Below, piece after piece: positions 47,846-56,242 of a DNA stretch of 64,000 nucleotides. The notes beneath the pieces are model-generated. The model was not told the DNA's origin and searched no databases. It saw only the letters and a program-made list of their open reading frames with translations. How positions within the stretch are numbered: the stretch's first letter is position 1; each line of letters opens with the position of its first letter. The translations under genes and the position numbers were made by a program. Origin of the DNA: Thermosynechococcus sp. HN-54 (GTDB lineage Bacteria; Cyanobacteriota; Cyanobacteriia; Thermosynechococcales; Thermosynechococcaceae); the NCBI RefSeq assembly GCF_023650955.1, contig NZ_CP098039.1, positions 868,001 to 932,000 on the forward strand. The letters run 5' to 3'.

Positions 47846-48148
47846 ATGGCCAAAAAAAGCATGATCGAACGGGAAAAAAAGCGGCAACGGCTCGTTGCGA
47901 AATACGCCAGCAAACGCCAAGAACTCAAGGCTCAACTGGCCAGCGCTGAAACCCAAGAAGAGATCATGAGCATCCATCGTCAACTGCAACAGTTGCCCCG
48001 CAATAGTGCTCCTTCGCGGCTGCGGAATCGCTGCTGGTTGACGGGTCGTCCTCGTGGTTACTATCGCGATTTTGGCCTCTGCCGCAACGCCCTGCGGGAA
48101 ATGGCACACCAAGGGTTACTGCCGGGGGTCGTCAAATCGAGTTGGTAA
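47846..48148 (+). CDS. rpsN: 30S ribosomal protein S14 (zinc-free type)
   Basis: A 100-residue S14 of the long, zinc-independent (C-minus) class. It begins [19 protein letters not shown] and ends with the RNA-binding block [20 protein letters not shown]. It is a lone ribosomal protein gene outside the main operon, as is common in cyanobacteria. Confidence 0.97.
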   Translation: MAKKSMIEREKKRQRLVAKYASKRQELKAQLASAETQEEIMSIHRQLQQLPRNSAPSRLRNRCWLTGRPRGYYRDFGLCRNALREMAHQGLLPGVVKSSW

Positions 48149-48191
48149 ATTGCCTCTGCTACCCTAGAGCTAATAGGGTTGAGGCAAAACT

Positions 48192-48479
48192 ATGGCAGAG
48201 CGATTATCCCCAGCGGATATTGAGGCACAGCTAGCTAGCCTACCCGGCTGGAAACTGGTGGGCGATCGCCTTGAGCGAACCTTTACCTTCAAAGACTTCT
48301 TAGGCTCCATTGCCTTTGTCAATCGTCTGGTAGATCCCGCTGAGCAGGCTGGGCATCACCCTGATTTATCCATTTCTTGGAATCGGGTCACGGTCTGCCT
48401 CACCACCCATGATGCCGGCGGGATTACCCAAAAAGACATTGATCTGGCCAAGGTGATTTCCGATCTGGCTGCGGCATAA
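48192..48479 (+). CDS. Pterin-4a-carbinolamine dehydratase family protein
   Basis: A 95-residue PCD/DCoH-like protein. The active-site motif is AGHHPDLSISWNRVTVCLTTHD, read as [E/A]-x-HHP-x(3)-x-[YW]-N-x-V (about residues 55-75). It is known to recycle pterin cofactors; in cyanobacteria and plants this family has also been linked to RuBisCO and Moco functions. The role here is open. The gene follows rpsN by 43 bases. Confidence 0.9.
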   Translation: MAERLSPADIEAQLASLPGWKLVGDRLERTFTFKDFLGSIAFVNRLVDPAEQAGHHPDLSISWNRVTVCLTTHDAGGITQKDIDLAKVISDLAAA

Positions 48480-48564
48480 ATTTCGTCAGCATTTGCCAAC
48501 ATTTAAGGATTGGGCAAAGAAAGCAGAACTACGATAGAAGGTAGTGCCCGCGATCGCCCATCCT

Positions 48565-50202
48565 ATGAATACCGCTGAATTATTGGTGAAATGCCTTGAA
48601 AATGAAGGCGTAGAATACATTTTTGGTCTGCCGGGGGAAGAGAATCTGGATGTTCTCCATGCCCTCCGCCGCTCGCGCATTCAATTTATCACGACGCGCC
48701 ACGAACAGGGGGCTGCCTTCATGGCGGATGTCTATGGCCGCCTCACTGGCAAAGCGGGGGTGTGTCTGTCTACTCTTGGTCCTGGTGCCACCAACTTAAT
48801 GACTGGCGTTGCCGACGCCAACCTCGATGGCGCTCCTCTTGTGGCCATTACAGGGCAAGTGGGAACCGATCGCATGCACATTGAGTCCCACCAATACCTA
48901 GACTTGGTGGCCATGTTTAGCCCTGTCACCAAATGGAATGCTCAGATTGTCCGCCCCAGTATTACACCCGAAATTGTCCGTAAGGCCTTTAAGATTGCCC
49001 AGAATGAAAAACCGGGTGCTGTTCACATTGACGTGCCCGAAAACATTGCTGCTATGGAAGCCGAGGGCTATCCCCTCAAACCTAGCCAGCCCGAAAAAAC
49101 CTATGCCTCATTCCAGAGCATTCTCAAGGCCGCTGAACTGATCAATGCGGCCGAAAATCCCCTGATCTTGGTGGGGAATGGCGCGATTCGCGCCCATGCT
49201 GCCGCTGCCCTCACCCATTTTGCCGAAAAGCTCAACATTCCCGTTGCTAACACCTTTATGGGCAAAGGGGTCATTCCCTATCAACACTCCCTTGCCCTGT
49301 GGACAGTGGGTCTCCAACAGCGAGACTACATTAGCTGTGGCTTTGATCATGCCGATTTGATTATTGCCGTTGGCTATGACTTGATTGAGTATTCCCCAAA
49401 AAGCTGGAACCCTGATGGCCGCCTCCCCATTATTCACATTGCTGCGACCCATGCGGAAATTGACAGCAGCTACATTCCTGTGGTTGAGGTGGTGGGGGAT
49501 ATTTCTGATTCCCTCTATGAAATTCTCAAGCGAGCCGATCGCCAAGACAAGCGCACTCCCTATGCCGTCCAACTGCGTCAGGACATTGTTGCTGACTACT
49601 GCCAATATGCCCAAGATGAGAGTTTTCCCGTCAAGCCGCAAAAGCTTATCTATGACCTGCGCCAAGTGATGGGACCAGAGGACATTGTTATTTCTGATGT
49701 CGGTGCCCACAAGATGTGGATTGCCCGCCACTACCACTGCGATCGCCCCAATACCTGCTTGATTTCCAATGGCTTTGCGGCAATGGGGATTGCCGTACCG
49801 GGGGCAATAGCGGCGAAATTAGTGTATCCACAGCGGCATGTGGTGGCGGTGACTGGCGATGGCGGCTTCATGATGAACTGCCAAGAACTGGAAACCGCAC
49901 TGCGCATAGGCACGAACTTCACAACCATCATCTTTAATGACGGCGGCTATGGTCTGATTGAGTGGAAGCAGCAGCGCTACTTTGGCGAATCCGCCTATGT
50001 CCACTTTGGTAACCCCGACTTTGTCAAGTTGGCCGAAAGCATGGGACTCAAGGGGTATCGCATTGAAGCCACGGCTGATTTTATCCCAACGCTAAAAACG
50101 GCGCTTGCGCAGTCAGTTCCCAGCATTATTGATGTTCCGGTGGACTACACTGAGAACCTGCGTTTTAATCAACGCCTTGGGGAGCTAAGCTGCGAAGCCT
50201 AG
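48565..50202 (+). CDS. Acetolactate synthase-like TPP enzyme
   Basis: A 545-residue member of the acetohydroxyacid synthase/pyruvate oxidase family, cytoplasmic. The N-terminal domain has GLPGEENLDVLHAL and the catalytic Glu in TTRHEQGAAFMAD (about residue 48). The C-terminal TPP site is VTGDGGFMMNCQELETA to IFNDGGYGLIEWKQ. The GLPGEEN start and lack of a nearby regulatory ilvN suggest the catabolic or paralogous type (like Synechocystis slr2088, from memory) rather than the main IlvB. The ATG at 48565 is preferred over GTG 48544. Its stop shares CTAG with the convergent oxidoreductase. Confidence 0.8.
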   Translation: MNTAELLVKCLENEGVEYIFGLPGEENLDVLHALRRSRIQFITTRHEQGAAFMADVYGRLTGKAGVCLSTLGPGATNLMTGVADANLDGAPLVAITGQVGTDRMHIESHQYLDLVAMFSPVTKWNAQIVRPSITPEIVRKAFKIAQNEKPGAVHIDVPENIAAMEAEGYPLKPSQPEKTYASFQSILKAAELINAAENPLILVGNGAIRAHAAAALTHFAEKLNIPVANTFMGKGVIPYQHSLALWTVGLQQRDYISCGFDHADLIIAVGYDLIEYSPKSWNPDGRLPIIHIAATHAEIDSSYIPVVEVVGDISDSLYEILKRADRQDKRTPYAVQLRQDIVADYCQYAQDESFPVKPQKLIYDLRQVMGPEDIVISDVGAHKMWIARHYHCDRPNTCLISNGFAAMGIAVPGAIAAKLVYPQRHVVAVTGDGGFMMNCQELETALRIGTNFTTIIFNDGGYGLIEWKQQRYFGESAYVHFGNPDFVKLAESMGLKGYRIEATADFIPTLKTALAQSVPSIIDVPVDYTENLRFNQRLGELSCEA

Positions 50203-51938
50203 GCCACATGCGCCACTCGAATCCATCGGGCATAGGGGTTGATAAAGCCCGTCACTGTCATCGGTTGCCCATTTCTATAGGCTTGTAGGCGATCGTTCAC
50301 GGTGGGGTGCAGTGTCACCAAAGGCCAAGACTGTTGATCGGTGCGCAGTTGATAGGCCTGCTCTCCCAGTTTGACAAATTCGCCCGTGACAGTTTGCATT
50401 CCTGCGCTCACGGTCATTGGTGTGGGCTGGGCGATCGCCACCGTTGGTGGTAGGGGGATTGTGGGATCAATGGTGTTTAATGTCTGGAGTTGCCAAGCTT
50501 CCCATTCGGGATGTTGCGGCGGCAGGTTAAAGAAGGGAAAAATTGCCTGCCGGCACTCCTGAATCAGGGGCTTCAGATCAAGGGTGCCTACCAGTTGGTG
50601 CAAAAATTTCCCTTGGCGAATGGCTGTGGCGGCTAACCACCCTGCCCCCTGCCCAATGCCCATCACTAGGGGTTGCAAGCGGGTGGCACCATTGGCAATA
50701 TGGCTCACCGAGATATTTTTCTCTGCCACTAAAAAGCCCTCTACCCTCTGGGGGATCAACGACGTATAGGGAATCACAAAGGGGGTCCCCGTCCAACGAC
50801 CGCCCCAACGGATGGACTTCGGCATCAGGGGAAGTTCCATCCCCGGATAATGGTGATCGTTGGCGTAGTTGCCGATGGCAATGCCCGTGTAGTGACCTTG
50901 GGCATCAACGGGCGGTGGAGCACTGGGGAGAATATCCTGCTCGTGAATTGTAGTGACACCAATCAGGCGACGACTTTCGCGGTAATAGGGATGGAGGGCA
51001 TAGGCTTCACCCCCCAGCTGCCTAGGGAATTTAGGAAAGGTATCCTCGGCTAAACCATAGCGGCGACCCAACTGTTGCTGCACATAGCGGGCAAAATCTT
51101 GGGCGTGCCAGCGCGCCTCTTGACAAAAGTCCTGTCGGGCTTGAGGAGAGCCAACCAGCCGTTCCAGACCCACTCCATAGTCATTCCCCTGCTGCGGCCA
51201 GTTAAGCATAAAGCGGTTCCGCGGCAGGCGGCCATAGTTGAGAAAGTGCTGCGGGTCATAGCCTGACCAAGCACCGCTAAACTTGCGCTCATCCCAAAGG
51301 GGGGAGGGAGGAATTTCCGGGGCGATCGCGCCCTCACCATAGTCCTGCAAAACCACTACCCATGTAGGTGCCTGGACAGGATAGGTTTGGGTGAGGGGCG
51401 TGGGGGCTGAGGGGGCTGAGGGTTCCTGTGTTTGTGCCTGCCACTCCCACCCCCAGCGATGGGGAATCTCACCGAGGGCAAGCAGGTCGCCCAGTTCTGT
51501 TGCATCAATGGTGACTGGGGCATGGATGGTAAGAGTCGTGAATTCCACCCCAACGACGCGATCACCCTGTCGCAAGACCGCTTGGGGAACTTCACTCACA
51601 ATCCACGTCAGGTTGGGGGTTGCCTTGACCCACTCGGCAAAAAGAGCAGCAGCGACTTTTGGCTCAAAGGTAAAGAAACTCACCCACGCATGATCTAGCC
51701 CTTCTGGCTGGCGTTGGGCGATCGCCCGCAGAAACTTCCCCCAGAGTCCAGTTTGCCATGCCATGAGTTCATTGCCATCGGGCGCAGCTACCCCAGCACT
51801 TGTGAGCATTCCCCCTAGCCACGGCGTTTCACTCACCAGCACCGTTTGCGCACCCATTCGAGCCGCCGTTAAGGCAGCAGCTACCCCCCCTGTGCCACCC
51901 CCAACCACTAAGACTTCGGTGTGCAGCGTTTGCCTCAC
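50199..51938 (-). CDS. FAD-dependent oxidoreductase (FAD_oxidored family)
   Basis: A 579-residue flavoprotein with a dinucleotide-binding start [21 protein letters not shown] (residues 9-29, split GGGTGG) and a second FAD contact near [14 protein letters not shown]. The middle and C-terminal part match the FAD_oxidored/xanthan-lyase-related group ([20 protein letters not shown]). The natural substrate is not known. The GTG start overlaps the lepB stop by 4 bases (GTGA), so the two are translated together. Confidence 0.8.
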   Translation of the reverse strand: MRQTLHTEVLVVGGGTGGVAAALTAARMGAQTVLVSETPWLGGMLTSAGVAAPDGNELMAWQTGLWGKFLRAIAQRQPEGLDHAWVSFFTFEPKVAAALFAEWVKATPNLTWIVSEVPQAVLRQGDRVVGVEFTTLTIHAPVTIDATELGDLLALGEIPHRWGWEWQAQTQEPSAPSAPTPLTQTYPVQAPTWVVVLQDYGEGAIAPEIPPSPLWDERKFSGAWSGYDPQHFLNYGRLPRNRFMLNWPQQGNDYGVGLERLVGSPQARQDFCQEARWHAQDFARYVQQQLGRRYGLAEDTFPKFPRQLGGEAYALHPYYRESRRLIGVTTIHEQDILPSAPPPVDAQGHYTGIAIGNYANDHHYPGMELPLMPKSIRWGGRWTGTPFVIPYTSLIPQRVEGFLVAEKNISVSHIANGATRLQPLVMGIGQGAGWLAATAIRQGKFLHQLVGTLDLKPLIQECRQAIFPFFNLPPQHPEWEAWQLQTLNTIDPTIPLPPTVAIAQPTPMTVSAGMQTVTGEFVKLGEQAYQLRTDQQSWPLVTLHPTVNDRLQAYRNGQPMTVTGFINPYARWIRVAHVA

Positions 51939-52582
51939 CGTTGGGGTTCCCTCGGAGCCGTAATCAGCCCCCAGCGATCAGGAGGCCAAAAGCGAATGGC
52001 GGCACGGCCAATAATGTAATTGCGCGGCACCACTCCCCAGCAGCGGCCATCAAAGCTGTTATTGCGGTTGTCCCCCAAAACGAGGTAACTATTGGCAGGA
52101 ATGACCTGTGGTTGGGCGAGATAGGGCTGCATGCCAGCACAGGTATCTACGGATGTAAAGGTTGAGGGCGCAAGATAGGGTTCAGGCAGGGGTTGATTGT
52201 TGATATAGACGCGCCCTTGGCGGAGTTCCACGCGATCGCCGGGCAAGCCCACCACCCGTTTGATAAAGGCATCCCGAAAGCCTGCCTGCTGAAGCGTGGG
52301 CGTTGGATTAAACACAATAATGTCGCCCCGATGGGGGGCATGGAAATAGTAGCTAATCTTCTCAATAATCAGGCGATCGTTAATCAGCAGCGTCTCCTCC
52401 ATCGAGCCAGTGGGGATATAACGCGCTTCTGCCACAAATGTACGAATACCGAAGGCAAGCACAGCCGCTAGTCCTAGGGTTTTGGCCATCTCCAGCCACC
52501 AAGGTTCTGTGGCCTTTTGCGTCTTGGCTGTCACTGATTCAGGGGTAGAAGCATTTGTGGGTGGCAGTTTGCCATCGGACAT
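51935..52582 (-). CDS. lepB: Signal peptidase I
   Basis: A 215-residue membrane protease that removes Sec signal peptides. It has one N-terminal transmembrane helix (about 31-50), the nucleophile Ser60 in [10 protein letters not shown], and the general base Lys108 in [11 protein letters not shown]. The C-terminal [11 protein letters not shown] box is intact. A GTG at 52603 would add seven residues; ATG 52582 is chosen. It is co-transcribed with the FAD oxidoreductase. Confidence 0.95.
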   Translation of the reverse strand: MSDGKLPPTNASTPESVTAKTQKATEPWWLEMAKTLGLAAVLAFGIRTFVAEARYIPTGSMEETLLINDRLIIEKISYYFHAPHRGDIIVFNPTPTLQQAGFRDAFIKRVVGLPGDRVELRQGRVYINNQPLPEPYLAPSTFTSVDTCAGMQPYLAQPQVIPANSYLVLGDNRNNSFDGRCWGVVPRNYIIGRAAIRFWPPDRWGLITAPREPQR

Positions 52583-52727
52583 AGGAAGGAATCTCGCAAA
52601 CACTCAATAATTCAAGCTATGCACTCAACGATACTACAGCGATGGGAGGCTAGCGGCCACTGTTTGATTTTTAGAGTGCTTTGGGAAACGTTCTGTTCCA
52701 CGGGGCTGCTTGCAAAGCTCAGAGCGA

Positions 52728-53585
52728 TCAAAGAATCTGCTCCATCATGGACTGGGCTTGGGTGGCATAGCTACCGTCAAACAGGTTGAAGTGATTGAGG
52801 ATGTGGTACAGGTTGTAAATGATTTTGCGTTGCTGATAACCCGCAGGTAGCGGATACGTGGCTTCATAGCCTTCATAAAAGGCAGCAGGAAACCCGCCAA
52901 AGAGTTCACTCATGGCCAAATCCACTTCGCGATCGCCATAGTAACTAGCCGGATCAAAAATCACCGGCTCGCCCGTACGGCAAAAAGCGGCATTCCCCGA
53001 CCAGAAATCCCCGTGAACCAAAGTGGGAGTTGGCTCGTGGTTCAACAGCTCTGGAACGGCAGCCAAGAGCGTCTCGGCTTTCGGAAAGTGTCCACCCCGA
53101 CGGCGAGCGAGATCAAACTGATACCGCAGGCGAGCATCGCGGAAAAACTCCCCCCAGTTGTCTGACCAAGGGTTGAGTTGGGGGGTGGCGCCAATGGTGT
53201 TGTTTTCTGGCCAACCGTAGCGATCGCCGGTGCCCTTGAGGTGTAACTGGGCTAGTTCTACCCCCATCCGCCACCAATCACCTGAACCGGTAAGGGGCAA
53301 GTATTCCAACACTAAAAAACTTGCGTCCGCCACTACCCCCCACAGAAGAGGCAAGGGAACACGAATGGTCTGGACATGGGCGATCGCCCTCAGGGCTGTG
53401 GCCTCCGCAGCAAACATGGCCTGCCGTTCAGGGCGATTGAATTTAACAAAGAGCGTTTGCTCAGGATGTTGCCACACATAGGTGGTGTTTATGCTGCCGC
53501 CCCCCACAGGCAGGGCTTTACCCTCATGGAGCCGCTGACCGGTAGCTGCGGCAAATTGATCCCACAACTGTTGCCAGCGACCCAC
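52728..53585 (-). CDS. Fructosamine kinase family protein
   Basis: A 285-residue kinase of the fructosamine-3-kinase family (protein deglycation, ATP dependent). The aminoglycoside-kinase-like motifs are LVHGDFWSGNAAF (about residue 190), FDPASYYGDREVDLAMSELFGG and the N-terminal GGGSINTTYVW. The start is uncertain: GTG 53585 puts the WQQLW segment at the N-terminus as in relatives, while GTG 53618 would overlap cp12 by 22 bases. It directly follows cp12, so repair of sugar-phosphate adducts on Calvin-cycle proteins is an attractive but unproven link. Confidence 0.85.
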   Translation of the reverse strand: MGRWQQLWDQFAAATGQRLHEGKALPVGGGSINTTYVWQHPEQTLFVKFNRPERQAMFAAEATALRAIAHVQTIRVPLPLLWGVVADASFLVLEYLPLTGSGDWWRMGVELAQLHLKGTGDRYGWPENNTIGATPQLNPWSDNWGEFFRDARLRYQFDLARRRGGHFPKAETLLAAVPELLNHEPTPTLVHGDFWSGNAAFCRTGEPVIFDPASYYGDREVDLAMSELFGGFPAAFYEGYEATYPLPAGYQQRKIIYNLYHILNHFNLFDGSYATQAQSMMEQIL

Positions 53586-53596
53586 GCCCTCAACCC

Positions 53597-53824
53597 TTAG
53601 TCGTCGTAAATGCGACACTCAGCAGCATCCGGGTTGTCATCACAGTACTGCTGAAAGGAGGTTTTGTGATCTTGCTGCTCAGCACGTTGGTGGGCAGCTT
53701 CCGCTTGTAGTTCCTCAAGGGCATCCCAAGCGGCGGCACACTGTCCAGAGGTTGCCCCTTCGGTGTCACAGATTTTGTGGGCCTCCTCGCGGGCTTGTTC
53801 AATTTGTTTCTCAAGATTACTCAT
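53597..53824 (-). CDS. cp12: CP12, regulator of GAPDH and phosphoribulokinase
   Basis: A 75-residue redox switch of the Calvin cycle. It carries both cysteine pairs, C19/C29 and C61/C70, the central AWDALEEL core (residues 32-39), and the C-terminal AECRIYDD tail that binds GAPDH. In the dark the oxidised form assembles GAPDH and phosphoribulokinase into an inactive complex. AAAGG precedes the ATG by about 5 bases. It lies between ndhD (127 bases upstream) and the fructosamine kinase gene, all on the minus strand. Confidence 0.97.
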   Translation of the reverse strand: MSNLEKQIEQAREEAHKICDTEGATSGQCAAAWDALEELQAEAAHQRAEQQDHKTSFQQYCDDNPDAAECRIYDD

Positions 53825-53951
53825 AGAGCCTTTATTGAATCACCGTATTCAGTTTATGCAATCTGCCCAAGGGCAGGAATGCCGTTACTCCACTCTAGCA
53901 ATGAATGCTCTGAACTGCCAGTTGGCGAAGGTGCATCCCCACCCCTAACCC

Positions 53952-55553
53952 CTAGAGGGTACTGTCGGCAACGGTGGCTTCACTGACCAAGCTGGGGGCG
54001 GATTGAGTCAGTTGGGCATAGAGGGGCAGATGGTGCTGCGCTACAGCGGGCAGGGCAGCATGGACATGGCTGGCGATCGCCGTCGTGGTCACATCGTAGG
54101 TTTGGGTAGCCAACTTGGGATACATTCCCACCGCAATAATGGGTACCAGCAAGGACAGAGCAATGAAGGTCTCACGGGGATTAATGTCCAGCAGTAGTTT
54201 GTCAAACATCTCACCCGCTTGCTTGCCCGTAAAGACACGGCGCACCATCGAGAGCAGATAGACGGGCGTGATAATCACTCCCACGGCAGCGAGGAAAATC
54301 ACTCCCACTTTGAAGGTGGTGGAGTAGGCATCACTGTTGGTCAAGCCCAAAAAGACGGTCAATTCACTGATAAAGCCACTCATACCCGGCAGCGCCAGCG
54401 AGGCCATGGAGCCAGCAGTAAAGAGGGCAAAGGTCTTCGGCATGGATTGGGCAATCCCGCTCATCTTTTCCATCGCCAAGGTGTGGGTGCGATCGTAGGT
54501 CACCCCGGCCAAGAAGAAGAGAGCAGCCGCAATCAAACCGTGGGAGAGCATTTGCAGCATCGCCCCATTGAGACCAGTGCCATTGAGGGCACCAATACCG
54601 AGGAGTACAAAGCCCATGTGGGAAATGGAGGAGTAGGCCAGCCGCCGCTTCAGGTTCTCTTGGCCAAAGGCGGTCAAGGCACCATAGATGATATTCACCA
54701 CCCCAAGGGCAATCAGCACCGGTGCAAAGTAGATGTGGGCATCGGGGAGCATTTGCAGGTTGAAGCGAATCAGGCCATAGCCCCCCATTTTCAAGAGCAC
54801 GCCCGCCAACACCATTGACACGGGCGCCGAGGCTTCACCATGGGCATCGGGCAACCAAGTGTGCAGGGGAAAAATGGGCAGCTTGACACCAAAGGCAATC
54901 AGAAAACCACCATAGGCAAGAAGCTCGAGTGCCAAGGGATAGTCCTTGAGACCCAAGGCCGCCATGTTGAGCGTAAAGTCACCGCCATAGAAGGCCATGG
55001 CCAAGCCTGCAATCAGGATAAAGAGAGAGCCAAGGGCAGTGTAAAGGATGAACTTGGTTGCAGCGTATTGGCGTTTGGCACCCCCCCAGATGGAGATCAG
55101 CAGATAGACGGGCACCAATTCCAACTCCCAAATCAGGAAGAAGAGGATGAGGTCTTGGGCGGCAAAGACGCCAATTTGGGCACTGTAGAGCGCCAGCATC
55201 AGGAAATAAAATAAACGCGGCTTTTGCTTTACTTGCCAAGCCGCAAAGATTGCCACTGTATTTACCAGACCCGTCAGCAAAATCAGGGGGACGGCAAGGC
55301 CATCAACCGCTAGGGACCAGTTCAGGCCGATTTGCGGGAGCCAAGGCACGGTTTCCAGCATTTGCATCTGGGCGGATTGGGCATCGTAGTGCTGCCAGAA
55401 AACCATTGCCGAAAGGACAAATTCGAGGAGTGCGATCGCTAGGGCATACCAGCGGACTGTCTTCCCCTCACGGTCGGGCAACACGGGAATGAAAAAGGCT
55501 GCCACTAAGGGCAGCAGTGTCAGTACAGTCAGCCAAGGAAATTGGACATTCAT
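53952..55553 (-). CDS. ndhD: NDH-1 subunit 4 (NdhD, D1-type)
   Basis: A 533-residue, about 14-helix proton-pumping subunit of the photosynthetic NDH-1 complex, which drives cyclic and respiratory electron flow to plastoquinone. Conserved residues are visible: Glu in [14 protein letters not shown], Lys in [21 protein letters not shown], and the TM8 Lys in [16 protein letters not shown]. It most resembles NdhD1/D2. ATG 55553 follows a G-rich stretch. It diverges from the Mrp-type operon across 339 bases. Confidence 0.93.
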   Translation of the reverse strand: MNVQFPWLTVLTLLPLVAAFFIPVLPDREGKTVRWYALAIALLEFVLSAMVFWQHYDAQSAQMQMLETVPWLPQIGLNWSLAVDGLAVPLILLTGLVNTVAIFAAWQVKQKPRLFYFLMLALYSAQIGVFAAQDLILFFLIWELELVPVYLLISIWGGAKRQYAATKFILYTALGSLFILIAGLAMAFYGGDFTLNMAALGLKDYPLALELLAYGGFLIAFGVKLPIFPLHTWLPDAHGEASAPVSMVLAGVLLKMGGYGLIRFNLQMLPDAHIYFAPVLIALGVVNIIYGALTAFGQENLKRRLAYSSISHMGFVLLGIGALNGTGLNGAMLQMLSHGLIAAALFFLAGVTYDRTHTLAMEKMSGIAQSMPKTFALFTAGSMASLALPGMSGFISELTVFLGLTNSDAYSTTFKVGVIFLAAVGVIITPVYLLSMVRRVFTGKQAGEMFDKLLLDINPRETFIALSLLVPIIAVGMYPKLATQTYDVTTTAIASHVHAALPAVAQHHLPLYAQLTQSAPSLVSEATVADSTL

Positions 55554-55892
55554 CAGACAACCCCCCAAGGGACGAGTCCAGTAATCTGTTCAAGTATCTG
55601 AATAAGAATATATACCTATTTGCCAAATGTTGCAAATTGTTAAGCATTTTTCTAAATTATAAAGTTTGTAGTAATAATATTGACAAAAATCTATTTGATA
55701 GAGAAATGTCATTGATCTAAGTAAAGTTAAGATAGGCACTAACTAAGATAGGCACTAACGTGCTTAAGGTTCCCAAAGAGCGCCCCACAGTTGGCTGCTG
55801 TGGTTCAGTGCTATGGCAGAAAGCGAAGCATAAAGGGAAAGCAGAATGTTAGAGTCTGTTCTAAATACCAAAGTGTCTACGGGCTGGGGATC
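55554..55892. other. Intergenic region between ndhD and the Mrp-type operon
   Basis: A 339-base divergent region without a supportable gene. It is A/T-rich in its ndhD-proximal half (55590-55730), including TTGACA at 55680-55685 as a possible -35 box without a convincing -10. It also contains the tandem repeat listed separately. GGGGA at 55886-55890 is the ribosome-binding site for the first Mrp gene. Both promoters must be here. Confidence 0.7.
55728..55759 (+). repeat. Tandem 16-base repeat, two copies
   Basis: TAAGATAGGCACTAAC occurs twice with no spacer (55728-55743 and 55744-55759). A 16-base period places both copies on nearly the same face of the helix after one and a half turns, so a dimeric regulator is possible. 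It lies about 134 bases before the first Mrp gene. Confidence 0.85.
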
Positions 55893-56234
55893 ATGATTTT
55901 CTTGGAAGCCAGTGTTTTTGTCACTATCCTCGTTGGGTTTCTAGCAACGATCGTCAAGAAAAACCTGCTAATGAAGATTGTGACAATGGATGTTATGAGT
56001 ACGGGGGTAGTCGCTCTGTTTGTGGTCATTGCCACCCACAGTGGTCTAGTCACGCCCATTGCCCGTGGGGGAGCCTTTGATGCTGCCTATGCCGACCCCG
56101 TGGCTCAAGCCGTGATTTTAACCGCGATCGTGATTGGCCTTTCGATTCAAACGCTGATGCTGGTGGCGGCAATGAAGCTAGCGCGGGATAACCCGACTTT
56201 AGAAACCGCAGAAATTGATCAAAAGTATCTGTAG
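55893..56234 (+). CDS. mrpC: Mrp-type antiporter subunit C (NuoK-like)
   Basis: A 113-residue protein with three transmembrane helices, related to NuoK/NdhE. It starts IFLEASVFVTILVGFLATI, with KNLLMKIVTMDVMSTG and the C-terminal block DPVAQAVILTAIVIGLSIQ, the MrpC hallmark. The ATG at 55893 is chosen because GGGGA lies 3-7 bases upstream; the open frame extends back to 55791 without similarity. It opens an operon of seven closely spaced genes. Function: part of a Na+/H+ or related cation antiporter. Confidence 0.9.
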   Translation: MIFLEASVFVTILVGFLATIVKKNLLMKIVTMDVMSTGVVALFVVIATHSGLVTPIARGGAFDAAYADPVAQAVILTAIVIGLSIQTLMLVAAMKLARDNPTLETAEIDQKYL

Positions 56235-56242
56235 GAAGTGGC

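Noticed and set aside
54219-55214. Open frames of 199 and 124 residues antisense to ndhD
   Set aside because: They shadow ndhD, are rich in His/Gln/Gly without membrane or domain features, and lack ribosome-binding sites.
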